A DNA stretch of 64,000 bases from Roseateles sp. GTDB lineage: Bacteria > Pseudomonadota > Gammaproteobacteria > Burkholderiales > Burkholderiaceae_C. A program made the position numbers and the translations under genes. The stretch's first letter is position 1; each line of letters opens with the position of its first letter. Shown piece by piece: positions 23,243-31,915 of the stretch. Below the pieces are notes generated by a model that worked only from the letters and a program-made list of their open reading frames with translations, was not told where the DNA came from and did not search any database. The stretch is taken from positions 1 to 64,000 of the forward strand of contig JAEUPJ010000069.1 in NCBI GenBank assembly GCA_016790285.1. Reading direction: 5' to 3'.

Positions 23243-25756
23243 ATGAGCGAACCCATGGCCGCGTCGGCCGCCCAGCAGGCCCTGGCGCAGAACGCGCGCT
23301 TCCTGGAGCGCTGCAGCCGCCTTGCGGGCGTCGGCGCCTGGGAGTGGGAGCCCGAGACCGGGCAGCTGACGGTGTCCGACTCCGCCTGCGAACTGCTCGG
23401 CCTGCCGCTGGCGCGTGTACCGACGCTGGCGGCCATGCTGGAGCGCTTCGGCCCCGACGGCGCCGCCATGCTCGACGCCGCGCTGCAGCGCGCCGCCAGT
23501 GACGGCCAGGGCTGGGACGTGGAGCTGCCCTGCGACACCGGCGGTGCGGCAGCGCCGGTGCGGCGCGTGCTGCGCGTCGTCGGCCGCCCTGACGACGGCG
23601 ACTCGGGTCGACGCGTGGGCGTCGTCATGCTGGACGTGACCGAGCCCGCCGAGGTGCGGGCCGAACTGGAGCGCACGCTGGAGCGGCTGGCCCTGGCCAC
23701 GCACAGCGGCGGCATCGGCGTGTGGGACCTGGACCTGCGCGACGGCCACCTCACCTGGGACGACGTGATGTGGCGCCTGCATGGCGACGCCCCTCACGGC
23801 CAGCGCATCAGCATGTCGCGCTGGCGCCGCCGCCTTCACCCTCACGACCGGCACGCCGCCGTGCACGCCGTGCGTGCCGCGCTGCGCGGCGGGCCGCAGC
23901 TGGAAGGCGAGTGGCGCGTGTGCTGGCCCGACGGCAGCGTCCACGTGCTGCGCAGTTCGGGCCGCGTGCTGCGCGACGGTGCCGGCCGGCCCTTGCGGCT
24001 GTCGGGCGTCTGCTGGGATGTCAGCGAGGCGCGCCGGCTGCAGCAGCAACTGGAGGAGCAGCGCGAGCTGCTGGAGGTCACGCTGCAATCCATCGGCGAC
24101 GCGGTGCTGACCACCGATGCGCTCGGCCGCGTGACCTGGCTCAACCCGGTCGCGCAGCGGCTCACGGGCTGGTCGGCCCTGCAGGCGCGCGGCCAGCCTT
24201 CGCACCTCGTGTTCGTGGCCCAGCGCGAAGAGGGCGGCGAGCCCATCGACGACCCCGTGCAACGCTGCCTGGCCACGGGCCGGCCGCACCGCCTGCCCGC
24301 AGGCGCCGTGCTGGTGTCGCGCGACGGCGAGCGCTGGGCGGTGGACGACTCGGTGGCCCCCATCCGCGATGCCGAAGGCCAGGTGCTGGGCGCCGTCCTC
24401 GTCTTCCGTGACGTCACGCAGCAGCGCCGCCAGTTCGACGAGATCCGCTGGCGCGCGAGCCACGACGGCCTGACCGGGCTCGTCAATCGGGTGGAGTTCG
24501 GCCAGCGCCTCACGCGCACGCTCGAGCGGGCGCGCCGCGACGGCAGCCACCACGCGCTGCTGGCTTTCGACCTCGATCGCTTCAAGCTCGTCAACGATCA
24601 CTGCGGCCACGCCGCGGGCGACGAGGTGCTGCGCGAGGTGGCGCGGCGCCTGGAAGCCGGCGTGCGGGGCCGTGACACGGTGGCGCGGTTGGGCGGCGAC
24701 GAGTTCGCTGCCATCCTGGAGAACTGCTCGCTCGACGAGGCCGTGCATGTGGCCCAGAAGCTCTGCGACACCATGGACCAGTACCGTTACGTGCACGGCG
24801 AGCAGCGCTTTCGCATCGGCACGAGCATCGGCGTGGCGCCGCTGGACGCCCGCTGGCCTGACGCCGACACCGCGCTGCGCGAGGCCGATGCCTGCTGCAT
24901 GACCGCCAAGGAGCAGGGCCGCAACCGGGTGCAGCTCTGGGCGGCCGACGACGTGGCGCTGCGGGCCCACCGCAGCGAGCACCGCTGGGCCACACGTCTG
25001 CAGCAGGCGCTGGATGAGGACCGCTTCGAGCTCGACCTGCAGCGCGTGCTGCCGGCCCAGGGCGAAGACGACGGCCGGCTGCGCGGCGAGCTGCTGCTGC
25101 GCCTGCGCGAGCGTGACGGCAGCCGCGTTCTGCCCGGGGCGTTCATGCCGGCCGCCGAGCGGTTTCACCTGGCGCCGCGGCTGGACCGCTGGGTGCTGCG
25201 CCAGGCCGTGGACCTGCTCCGGCGCGAGGGCGCCGCGGAGATCGCTTCGCTGTCCATCAACGTCTCGGCGCTCACGCTGCAGGATGCCGCCTACCACCAG
25301 GAGGCGCGCACCTTGCTGACGTCGCTCGGCCCGGTGCGCGCGTCGGCGCTGTGCCTGGAGATCACCGAGACGGCCGTCATCACGCAGCTGGAGGATGCGG
25401 CGCGCTTCATCCAGCAGATGCAGGCCCTTGGCGCGCGCATCGCGCTGGACGACTTCGGCGCGGGCTCCTCGTCCTTCAGCTATCTCAAGGTGCTGCCGGT
25501 GGACCTGCTCAAGATCGACGGCCAGTTCGTGCGCGCGCTGATGACCGACCCGCTCGACCAGGTGGCCGTGCGCAGCTTCGTCGACGCTGCGCAGACCCTG
25601 GGCCTCACGACGGTCGCCGAGTGCGTGGAGACGCCCGAGGTGCTGCTGGAACTGGTGCGCCTGGGCGTGGGCGAGGTGCAGGGCTTCCTGCTGCACCGGC
25701 CCCAGCCGCTGGCGGAGGTGCTGGCCACGGTGCCGCAGACGTCGTCGATCTACTGA
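23243..25756 (+). CDS. PAS-GGDEF-EAL cyclic di-GMP signalling protein
   Basis: An 837-residue protein without clear membrane segments. Two to three PAS-like domains occupy about residues 15-395. The GGDEF domain follows with DLDRFKLVNDHCGH and an intact RLGGDEF, then an EAL domain. The EAL signature reads GELLLRL in place of EALLR, but the other catalytic elements are kept: SINVSAL, LEITET, DDFGAGSSSFSYL, LKIDG, AECVET and VQGFLL. It can therefore probably both make and break cyclic di-GMP, with PAS sensing choosing between them. An earlier in-frame ATG at 23153 lies inside the regulatory repeat and is unlikely. GGAG lies upstream of 23243. Confidence 0.9.
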   Translation: MSEPMAASAAQQALAQNARFLERCSRLAGVGAWEWEPETGQLTVSDSACELLGLPLARVPTLAAMLERFGPDGAAMLDAALQRAASDGQGWDVELPCDTGGAAAPVRRVLRVVGRPDDGDSGRRVGVVMLDVTEPAEVRAELERTLERLALATHSGGIGVWDLDLRDGHLTWDDVMWRLHGDAPHGQRISMSRWRRRLHPHDRHAAVHAVRAALRGGPQLEGEWRVCWPDGSVHVLRSSGRVLRDGAGRPLRLSGVCWDVSEARRLQQQLEEQRELLEVTLQSIGDAVLTTDALGRVTWLNPVAQRLTGWSALQARGQPSHLVFVAQREEGGEPIDDPVQRCLATGRPHRLPAGAVLVSRDGERWAVDDSVAPIRDAEGQVLGAVLVFRDVTQQRRQFDEIRWRASHDGLTGLVNRVEFGQRLTRTLERARRDGSHHALLAFDLDRFKLVNDHCGHAAGDEVLREVARRLEAGVRGRDTVARLGGDEFAAILENCSLDEAVHVAQKLCDTMDQYRYVHGEQRFRIGTSIGVAPLDARWPDADTALREADACCMTAKEQGRNRVQLWAADDVALRAHRSEHRWATRLQQALDEDRFELDLQRVLPAQGEDDGRLRGELLLRLRERDGSRVLPGAFMPAAERFHLAPRLDRWVLRQAVDLLRREGAAEIASLSINVSALTLQDAAYHQEARTLLTSLGPVRASALCLEITETAVITQLEDAARFIQQMQALGARIALDDFGAGSSSFSYLKVLPVDLLKIDGQFVRALMTDPLDQVAVRSFVDAAQTLGLTTVAECVETPEVLLELVRLGVGEVQGFLLHRPQPLAEVLATVPQTSSIY

Positions 25757-26082
25757 ACCCGCACGCTGGCACCGGGCGCCGACGCGGCCGTCTCGCGCAG
25801 GGGCGCGGCGGGCGGCGCCGGCAGCTCGCGCCCGTCCGCCACGGCCAGCATCGAGACCTGCAGGCCGCGCGAGATCTGGTCCTGCCAGCCGTTGAGGGCG
25901 TGATGCGCGTCGCCCAACGCGCTGCTGAGCTGCACGTCCAGCGGGCGGGGGTCGTCCACGAGGTTGAGCACGACGGCCGCGCCCACCGCGCTGACCGCGG
26001 CCAGCAGCGCCAGCGCATGCGCCTGGCGGCGCTGGCGGGAGGGCGAGATGGCGTCGGCGCGGGGCGAATGGGTGGCTGTCAT
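25750..26082 (-). CDS. Hypothetical membrane-anchored protein
   Basis: A 110-residue protein with a short basic N-terminus, one hydrophobic segment (HALALLAAVSAVGAAVVLNLV, about residues 22-42) and a periplasmic-type tail. GAGGACAG serves as ribosome site. It is not recognised. It lies downstream of the CHASE3 kinase on the same strand, 100 bases away, with a TGTAGGAC element in the gap, and its stop overlaps the end of the convergent PAS-GGDEF-EAL gene by seven bases. It may belong to the same signalling unit. Confidence 0.65.
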   Translation of the reverse strand: MTATHSPRADAISPSRQRRQAHALALLAAVSAVGAAVVLNLVDDPRPLDVQLSSALGDAHHALNGWQDQISRGLQVSMLAVADGRELPAPPAAPLRETAASAPGASVRVQ

Positions 26083-26162
26083 GGCGCTGTCCTCGAAGGC
26101 GTCTTGGCCTTGAGTGTGGGCGCCCGGCCTCTCGCGCCGTGTCGGCGCCGTCGGATTCGGCG

Positions 26163-26170
26163 TGTAGGAC
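26163..26170 (+). promoter_or_regulatory. TGTAGGAC half-site upstream of the small membrane gene
   Basis: One copy of TGTAGGAC, between the kinase stop (26183) and the start of the 110-residue gene (26082), about 80 bases before that start. Part of the recurring set. Confidence 0.45.
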
Positions 26171-26182
26171 GCCAGGGGGTCG

Positions 26183-27658
26183 TCAGGCGCCGATCGGGCC
26201 GCCGAGCTCGCCCGGCACGGTGGCCGGCGGCAGCTCCGGCTCGGGCTCCGGCTCGGCCAGCGGCAGCCGGGCCAGCACCAGCGTGCCGCGTCCCGGGGCC
26301 GAGAGCAGCTGCAAGGTGCCGCCCAGGCTCTCGATGCGGTAGCGCATGCCCAGCAGCCCATGGTGCCCGGCGCCGACCGCGTCGGGATTGAAGCCCTGGC
26401 CATCGTCGCGGATGTGCAGCTGCAGCCAGCCGTCGGCCTCGTCCAGCGACACGCGCACGTGCTTGGCCTTGGCGTGGCGCATCACATTGGTGAGGGCTTC
26501 CTGCACGAGGCGGTACAGCGCCAGGCGCCCGGCCTCGTTGGTGCGGGTCTCGACCAGCTCCAGGCTGAGCTGCAGGCCGGAGCGCTGCGCGAACTCCTGC
26601 GTGAGGATCTCCAGCGCCGGGATGAGGCCGAGGTTGGACAGCGCCGAGGGGCGCAGGTCCTCGATGATGCGGCGCTTGAGCGCGATGCCCTGGTCGAGCA
26701 GCTCGCTCATGTGCTTGAGCCGGTCGTCGATCTCCGGCGCCCCGGTGCGCGTCATGCGGCGGATGCGCGCCACGTCGAGCTTGGCGGCGGTGAGCAGCGC
26801 GCCGAGCTCGTCGTGCAGTTCGCGGGCCAGGTGGGCGCGCTCGTCCTCGCGCACCGTCTGCAGGTGATGGGCCAGTTCGGTCAGCTCGCCGGTGCGGTGG
26901 GCCACCTCGCGGTCCAGGCGGTCGCGCTCCCGGGCCAGTTCCTGGGCATGCTCGCGCCGCGTGCGGTGCAGGGCCTCGTTGCGACGCAGGAAAACGGTCA
27001 GGCCGAACAGGCTCACCAGTGTGAGCCCGTGCACACCCAGCCGCCCATACATCAGGGAGCGTGCGACGGCGTCGCGTTCGCCGGCGATCTGCACCAGCTC
27101 GTGCTGGTCGAGTTGCGCCACCGCGTCGCGCACGGCCTGCATCTTCTCGCGGCCGATGTCCGACTCCACCAGCCCGCGCCAGGCGGTTTCCTGGCCGTCC
27201 TTGTAGAGCTTCACGACGAGCTGCAGCTCCGAGAGCTTCTCGCGCGCGCGACGGCTGGCGTCGGCCACCAGGGCTTCCCACTCGGAGCTGGCGTATTGCC
27301 CGCGCAGGCGGGACAGCACGCTGGGCAGGTCGCGCTCGGCAAGCTGGATGGGGGCGAGGTAGTCGTCGCGGCCGGTGAGCAGGTAGCCGCGCTGGGCGGT
27401 CTCGGCGTCGGTCAGCAGCTCGCGCAGGCGCAAGCCGTCGTTGCGGGCCACGTGGCGCGCCTGGCTCTGGCGCAGGGCTTCGTCGGCGCCCCAGAAGGCC
27501 GCTTCGCTGACGCCCATGACGGCCGCTGCCGCCAAGGCGGCAAAGCCCACCGCCAGGCCGCGGTTGCGGCTGGCGCCTTCCAGCCAGGGGTCGAGATGAC
27601 GCAGCACGCGCAAGCGCTCAGTTGGCTGCGGCGGCAGGGCGCGCGGCTGAGGAAGCAT
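26183..27658 (-). CDS. CHASE3 sensor histidine kinase (NarX/DegS-like)
   Basis: A 491-residue membrane kinase. A first transmembrane segment (LAVGFAALAAAAVMGVSEAAF) is followed by a CHASE3-type extracytoplasmic sensor with LTDAETAQRGYLLTGRDDY, a second transmembrane segment, a coiled coil, then HisKA_3 with the phospho-His in ARELHDELGALL and an HATPase domain (QEALTNVMRHAKA, DDGQGFNP, GLLGMRYRIE). This class normally signals to NarL/FixJ regulators, and one lies divergent at 28666. The ATG at 27658 overlaps the upstream REC gene by 41 bases; TTG/GTG starts just past that gene's stop are also possible. It is probably co-transcribed with the REC gene. Confidence 0.88.
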   Translation of the reverse strand: MLPQPRALPPQPTERLRVLRHLDPWLEGASRNRGLAVGFAALAAAAVMGVSEAAFWGADEALRQSQARHVARNDGLRLRELLTDAETAQRGYLLTGRDDYLAPIQLAERDLPSVLSRLRGQYASSEWEALVADASRRAREKLSELQLVVKLYKDGQETAWRGLVESDIGREKMQAVRDAVAQLDQHELVQIAGERDAVARSLMYGRLGVHGLTLVSLFGLTVFLRRNEALHRTRREHAQELARERDRLDREVAHRTGELTELAHHLQTVREDERAHLARELHDELGALLTAAKLDVARIRRMTRTGAPEIDDRLKHMSELLDQGIALKRRIIEDLRPSALSNLGLIPALEILTQEFAQRSGLQLSLELVETRTNEAGRLALYRLVQEALTNVMRHAKAKHVRVSLDEADGWLQLHIRDDGQGFNPDAVGAGHHGLLGMRYRIESLGGTLQLLSAPGRGTLVLARLPLAEPEPEPELPPATVPGELGGPIGA

Positions 27659-28034
27659 GTTCGGCCAGTTCGGCGCAATAGCTGATGAGGTCGTCGAGTT
27701 CGCGGCTCTTGTCGAACACGCGTTCGGCACCGAGGCTGGCGCAGCGGCGGCGCATTTCCTCGGTGGCGTAGTTGGTGAGCACGACGCGCCGGGCCCGCAC
27801 GCCGAGCTGCTGGGCGGCCTGCAGCACGCCGAGCCCCGTGCCGGAGCGCAGGAAAACGTCGACGATGAAGAGGTCGGCGTTGGCGTCCGGGTCTCGCTTC
27901 ATCCAGCGCACCGCGCCGGCTTCGTCGGCCACCGACCCGACCACCTCCACCTGGGCCAGCTCCTCCAGCGTCGCGATGAGGTTTTCCAGGATCACCGGAC
28001 TGTCTTCGACGATGAAGGCTTTGAGTGCTGGCAT
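27618..28034 (-). CDS. REC-only response regulator
   Basis: A 138-residue receiver domain (residues about 5-120) with acidic residues in FIVEDSP, phospho-Asp in FIVDVFLRSGTG (about 58), Thr in VVLTNYAT and Lys in VFDKSRE, followed by a short Ala-rich tail. It has no output domain. It lies directly upstream of, and overlaps, the CHASE3 kinase gene. With the divergent NarL-type regulator this gives one kinase and two receivers; it may act as a phosphate sink or connector. A perfect TGTAGGAC palindrome lies 85 bases upstream of its start, so it is likely under local control. Confidence 0.88.
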   Translation of the reverse strand: MPALKAFIVEDSPVILENLIATLEELAQVEVVGSVADEAGAVRWMKRDPDANADLFIVDVFLRSGTGLGVLQAAQQLGVRARRVVLTNYATEEMRRRCASLGAERVFDKSRELDDLISYCAELAEHASSAARPAAAAN

Positions 28035-28117
28035 GACCCGACGACTGCGGTAGGGAGGTTGAGGCTGAAGTATGGCCCGCTTCGGCCTCGGGCCGGCAGT
28101 GCCGGCGGCGCATCACG

Positions 28118-28135
28118 TTGTAGGACTGGTCCTAC
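28118..28135. promoter_or_regulatory. Perfect GTAGGAC-TG-GTCCTAC palindrome
   Basis: GTAGGAC (28120-28126), TG, GTCCTAC (28129-28135): a 16-bp dyad with 7-bp arms and two central bases, located between the BON gene end and the start of the REC-kinase unit at 28034. It is the most complete form of the element that recurs at 23106, 26163 and 28590, and is consistent in form with NarL/FixJ-type binding sites. It probably controls the REC-kinase operon. Confidence 0.6.
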
Positions 28136-28143
28136 TTCGCGGG

Positions 28144-28473
28144 TCAGTTGCCTTGGCGGACGGCGATGTCGTTGCGCACGGCAACCACACCCGAGGTCTC
28201 GCGGGCCAGCTTTTCAGCCATCGCGCGCTCCTCGGCCGACTTGGCGAAGCCCGACAGCTGGACCGTGCCCTTCAGGGTCTCGACGCTGATGGCCATGGCG
28301 CTGACCGTCGGGTCGGCGGCGAACTTGGCCTTCACGCGGGTGGTCAGGGCGGTGTCGTCGACGTAGGCGCCCACGGTTTCCTGGTTGCGGGTCACGGCAC
28401 AGCCGGTGGTGGCAGCGAGCGTGGCGACGAGGGCAGCAGTGACGGCGGCGGTCAGGATGGACTTGTTGAGCAT
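28144..28473 (-). CDS. BON-domain lipoprotein
   Basis: A 109-residue exported protein with a lipoprotein-type signal (LVATLAATTGC) and one BON domain (about residues 35-105) with the typical DDTALTTRVKAKFAAD start and VETLKGTVQLSGFA core. BON proteins (OsmY-like) bind membranes and are commonly linked to envelope and osmotic stress. AGGAG lies eight bases upstream of the ATG. It is divergent from the NarL/FixJ regulator with a TGTAGGAC copy between them, and so is a likely target of that regulator. Confidence 0.9.
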   Translation of the reverse strand: MLNKSILTAAVTAALVATLAATTGCAVTRNQETVGAYVDDTALTTRVKAKFAADPTVSAMAISVETLKGTVQLSGFAKSAEERAMAEKLARETSGVVAVRNDIAVRQGN

Positions 28474-28589
28474 TTGGATTCTCCTGTGAGTGGGCGACTT
28501 CGGGAGCCGCTGGAGTCACTATCGCGCCGCGCTACATACGCTGACATAGTCCCGCGGCGCGGCCCCGTGTCGGACATCGCTGGCACGCA

Positions 28590-28597
28590 TGTAGGAC
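28590..28597 (+). promoter_or_regulatory. TGTAGGAC half-site upstream of the NarL/FixJ regulator
   Basis: TGTAGGAC lies 68 bases before the regulator start at 28666, in the divergent region shared with the BON gene. It continues as TGG, the same as the palindrome at 28118, but has no second arm. It is a candidate autoregulatory site. Confidence 0.45.
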
Positions 28598-28665
28598 TGG
28601 CGGCCTCGCGGCGGCGGCAGTGGGCTGCTACGCTGACGGCCACGTTCCACGCACAAGCTTGCACC

Positions 28666-29313
28666 ATGATCCGCATCGGCATCGTCGACGACCACGCCAT
28701 CGTGCGCACCGGGCTGCGCCAGTACCTGTCCGACCACGTGGACCTTCGCGTCACGGGCGAAGGCGCCAGCGGCCACGACGCACTCGAGATGGCGCGTGGT
28801 GGCGACGTGGACGTGCTGCTGCTGGACATCTCCATGCCCGACCAGAGCGGCGTGGACGCGCTGGCCGCCATCAAGGCACGTTTCCCGGAGCTGCCGGTGT
28901 TGATCCTGAGTGGCTTTCCCGAGGCGCATTACGCGACGACGCTGCTGCGCCAGGGTGCCAGCGGCTACCTCAACAAGGAGTGTGACCCCGAGGAGATCGC
29001 GGACGCGATCCGGCTGGTGTCACGCGGGCGGCGCTACATCAGCGCGGCGGTGGCCGAGCAACTGGCCGACAGCGTGGTCGGCGGCACGGGCGCGGCGGCG
29101 TCGGACAAGCCGCTGCATGACGTGTTGTCCGAGCGGGAGTTCCAGGTCTTCCTGCGCCTGGCCAAGGGGGAGACGGTGGGACACATCGCCGAGGCGCTGT
29201 TCCTCAGCGTCAAGACCGTGAGCACCTACCGCACGCGCGTGCTCGAGAAGCTCAAGCTGCAGACCAACAGCGACCTGACCTACTACGCGCTGAAGAACGG
29301 CCTGATTCAGTAA
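28666..29313 (+). CDS. NarL/FixJ-family response regulator
   Basis: A 215-residue two-domain regulator: receiver (residues 1-120; VDDHAIVRTGLR, phospho-Asp in LLLDISMPDQSG, Lys in YLNKECDPEE) and a LuxR-type helix-turn-helix (SEREFQVFLRLAKGETVGHIAEALFLSVKTVSTYRTR, about 148-185). The start at 28666 gives the exact family N-terminus. It is the natural partner of the CHASE3 HisKA_3 kinase 1 kb away and is flanked by the TGTAGGAC elements, so it is the best candidate to bind them. The BON, REC-kinase, His-rich and PAS-GGDEF-EAL genes are the proposed targets. Confidence 0.92.
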   Translation: MIRIGIVDDHAIVRTGLRQYLSDHVDLRVTGEGASGHDALEMARGGDVDVLLLDISMPDQSGVDALAAIKARFPELPVLILSGFPEAHYATTLLRQGASGYLNKECDPEEIADAIRLVSRGRRYISAAVAEQLADSVVGGTGAAASDKPLHDVLSEREFQVFLRLAKGETVGHIAEALFLSVKTVSTYRTRVLEKLKLQTNSDLTYYALKNGLIQ

Positions 29314-29504
29314 CGCGACGGGCTGCCCAGGGCGCCCAGCGGCTCGACGAGCGTGAAGGGCAGCGCGGATTCATACCCCAGTTCCGCTTCGACAGCCGAA
29401 GGCGGCGTGAGCGCGGCCCAGGCGGGCGTCAGCGTGGCCCACAGCGGCGGCAGGGCGCCGGACTCGAGGGCGGGGACTTGCGGCAGGTGGGCGTCGAGGG
29501 TCAT
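29307..29504 (-). CDS. Small hypothetical protein
   Basis: A 65-residue unrecognised protein, Pro/Leu/Ala-rich with two Trp. It has a GGAGA ribosome site nine bases upstream of the ATG and overlaps the regulator's 3' end by seven bases in convergent orientation. There is no signal peptide or motif. The clean ribosome site is the main support; it could be a chance ORF. Confidence 0.45.
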   Translation of the reverse strand: MTLDAHLPQVPALESGALPPLWATLTPAWAALTPPSAVEAELGYESALPFTLVEPLGALGSPSRY

Positions 29505-29626
29505 GGGGGTCTCCAGCGATGGTGACGCACAGCATCCGTGAGCTTCTCCCGCACCCGTATCGGCGCGCAGCGCTGCATCGTGTCGGAGACCACTGACAAA
29601 CGCGTCAGGCCAGCCACAATGCGAGC

Positions 29627-30185
29627 GTGAATTTGCCCCTCGCGCTCCTCTGCCTGCTGCTCGCGGTGTGGCCCGCCCGGGCCTGCGAAGTGCGAGCCCG
29701 CTGGAATGACGATCCGCCGTATTCCATGCGCCTGGCCGACGGCAGGCTGGCCGGCCTGAACGTCGAGCTCGTGGAGCAGACGCTGGCGCGCATGGGCTGC
29801 CGGGCGCGCTGGCTGGAGCTGCCATGGGCCCGGGCTCTCGTCGAGCTCGAGGCGGGCCGACTGGACGTGCTGCCCGGGGGCTTTCGGCGCCCCGAGCGCG
29901 AGGCCTACGCCTATTTCGTGGCCCAGCACGAGCTCTCGCGCAACCTGTTGTACGTGCGTCACGGCGACCGCGGCCGCATTGGCGGCGCGACACGGCTGTC
30001 GGACGTGGGGCCCGAGCTTCGCCTGGGGGTGCAGATCGGCGTGGTCTATGGCCCCGAATACGCCCAGTTGCTGGGCCAGCCAGGGTTCCGTGCCCGGCTC
30101 ACCCAGGCCACCACGCGGCGCAGCCTGTGGCAGATGCTGGAGATGGGCCGCGTCGACGGCGTGCTGGCCGCCCTGCTCGGTGGCG
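29627..30185 (+). pseudogene. Solute-binding protein gene truncated at its 3' end
   Basis: Begins as an exported family 3-type periplasmic binding protein: GTG start, signal peptide (LALLCLLLAVWPARA), then WNDDPPYSMRLADGRLAGLNVEL and VLPGGFRRPEREAYAYF. Recognisable sequence stops near residue 182, after LEMGRVDGVLA, about 60 residues short of a typical member. Beyond about 30185 the frame stays open to 31864, but that part is only the antisense of an AidB-like gene and of the GGDEF gene. This is a break, not a long fusion. It was probably lost by a deletion shared with the adjacent gene; a mis-assembly cannot be ruled out from one sequence. Confidence 0.75.
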
Positions 30186-30751
30186 GTGGTGACGACGCGG
30201 CGCAGGTCCGAGCCGCCCTGTTTTTCGGTCATGCCCATGCCGACCCAGATGGACGCCTTGTCGGCGATGGGCGCTTCGCGCGGGTCGTGCACGCGGCTGA
30301 AGAACTTCTCGCGCAGGGGCGCGAAGAGCTCCGGCTGTCGCGCGAGCACGGGAACGGCGGCCTGCGTCATGGTCGCCGGGCACAGGGAGCCGGCTTCCAC
30401 CTGGCCATGCAGGTAGCAGCCCGCGGCGAAGGCGGCCCAGCGGCCCGGGGTGTCGGTGGCGAAGACGTCGGCCACCAAGCCCTGGCGGCGGTACATCGCG
30501 AGCAGGGCATGCCAGCTGGGGTGGAAGTCGACCAGGTCGATGCGCCGGCCGCGGGCGTCGAGCGAGCGCAGCTGCGGGCCGTGACGGTTGGCGTCGCGGG
30601 CGAGCTGGGCGGTCTCGGCGCTGCCGAGTTCGGCCCCGTAGCGCGTCAGCGGCTCGACGGCCTGTGGGGCCGCGTTGCGCAGGGCGGTCAGCAAGGCGGG
30701 GTCGCTGGCCAGCAGGTTGTGGCCGACCCAGTCGTCGACGAGGTTGTCCAT
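30175..30751 (-). pseudogene. AidB-like acyl-CoA dehydrogenase truncated at its 3' end
   Basis: The N-terminal ~190 residues match AidB-type acyl-CoA dehydrogenases (DNA alkylation response): GRRIDLVDFHPSWHALL, QVEAGSLCPATMTQAAVPVL, and the flavin-site motif GMGMTEKQGGSD. Homology ends just after this motif (around TTAT), so the C-terminal ~350 residues, including the catalytic base region, are missing. The frame then runs open to 29501 through antisense of the solute-binding gene. It follows the degenerate GGDEF gene by six bases and would be in its operon. A functional product is unlikely. Confidence 0.78.
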
Positions 30752-30757
30752 GGGGCG

Positions 30758-31915
30758 TCAGTCCGCGACGCCGGGTTCGGCCATCAACTGGCCGCGGCCG
30801 GCGCGCTGGGCTTCGTAGAGGGCGGTCTCGGCGCGCCGCTGCAGGTCGGCGATGCCACGGTCGCCCGGGCGCAGCTTGGCCCAGCCTGCACTGAAGGACA
30901 GCGCCAGGCCCAGCTCGGCCGGGGCGCGTTCGGCCAGCGCGCCGCGCAGCCGCTGGTCCAGCGCCTGCGGGCCCTCGGGCTGGCAGCGCGCCATCAGCAC
31001 GCCGAACTGGTGGCCGGCCAGCCGCCCGGCCAGGTCGCCCAGGCGCATCTGGGCCTGCACGCAGCTGCCGAACAGGGCCAGGGCCCGGTCGGCGAAGTCG
31101 ATGTCGCGCTCGGCCTGCAGGGTGTCGAAGTCGTCCAGCGTCAGCACGACCAGGGCGAGGGGCTCGCCATAGCGGCGTGCCATGGAGATGAGGTCGACCG
31201 AGCGGCGGTCGAAGGCGGCCCGGTCGATGAGGCCGGTGAGGCCGTCGGTCTGGGCCAGCCGCGCGAGCTCGGCCTCGATCTGCCCGCGCCAGGCGAGCAA
31301 CAGCATGGGCAGGGCCAGCAGCAGCGCGAGCTGGCCGGTGAGGGCCAGCAGCAGGTCGGGCGACGGCGAGGGGCTGCCGAACTCGGTGACCGCGGCACGG
31401 CTGAGCATGGCCGCCAGCAGCGGCAGCACGGCGGCCAGGCCCAGCAGCCGCCAGCGCCGGCTGTTGAGCCCCTGCACGACGCTGCTGCGACCGGGCAGCG
31501 TGAGCGCCACGCCGAGCCACAGCAGCTGGCCGCCGATGACGACGTCGGCAAGCGTCTGTGCGTCCGCGCGGTCATGGGCCAGCAGCAGGTGACCCGCGCC
31601 CAGCAGCAGCGGCGTGGCCGCCATCGCCCAGCGGCCGGGCCGCGGGCTCAGCCACTGGCCCAGCGCCCACCACAGGGCCGACAGGCCCGCGCTCAGCGCC
31701 GCCACGCCCAGGCTCTGCAGCACATGGGGCGCGCCGATGCGCAGGCCCACGCTCGGGCTCAGCAGCGCCAGGCCCACCGCCAGCGCCAGCATGCCGGCCT
31801 GGGCCCAGCGCCCGCCAGTGTTGGCCCCGCGCCAGCCGATGAGCGTGATCAGCACCAGCGCTGACACCAGCGCCTGCATCGGCAGCAGCGTGAACAGCGC
31901 GTCGGTGAAGCTCAT
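30758..31915 (-). CDS. Membrane protein with degenerate GGDEF domain
   Basis: A 385-residue protein: about six or seven N-terminal transmembrane segments (residues 10-210) and a C-terminal GGDEF domain starting at [16 protein letters not shown]. The active-site motif reads AGHQF instead of GG(D/E)EF, and the usual DxDxFK stretch is [10 protein letters not shown]. It therefore probably does not make cyclic di-GMP and may act as a sensor or binding protein. Its start overlaps the creA stop by four bases. It heads toward the AidB-like fragment six bases downstream. Confidence 0.85.
   Translation of the reverse strand: MSFTDALFTLLPMQALVSALVLITLIGWRGANTGGRWAQAGMLALAVGLALLSPSVGLRIGAPHVLQSLGVAALSAGLSALWWALGQWLSPRPGRWAMAATPLLLGAGHLLLAHDRADAQTLADVVIGGQLLWLGVALTLPGRSSVVQGLNSRRWRLLGLAAVLPLLAAMLSRAAVTEFGSPSPSPDLLLALTGQLALLLALPMLLLAWRGQIEAELARLAQTDGLTGLIDRAAFDRRSVDLISMARRYGEPLALVVLTLDDFDTLQAERDIDFADRALALFGSCVQAQMRLGDLAGRLAGHQFGVLMARCQPEGPQALDQRLRGALAERAPAELGLALSFSAGWAKLRPGDRGIADLQRRAETALYEAQRAGRGQLMAEPGVAD

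Noticed and set aside
29627..31864. A single 745-residue protein
   Set aside because: Only the first ~182 residues resemble a protein family; the rest is antisense of the AidB-like fragment and the GGDEF gene.
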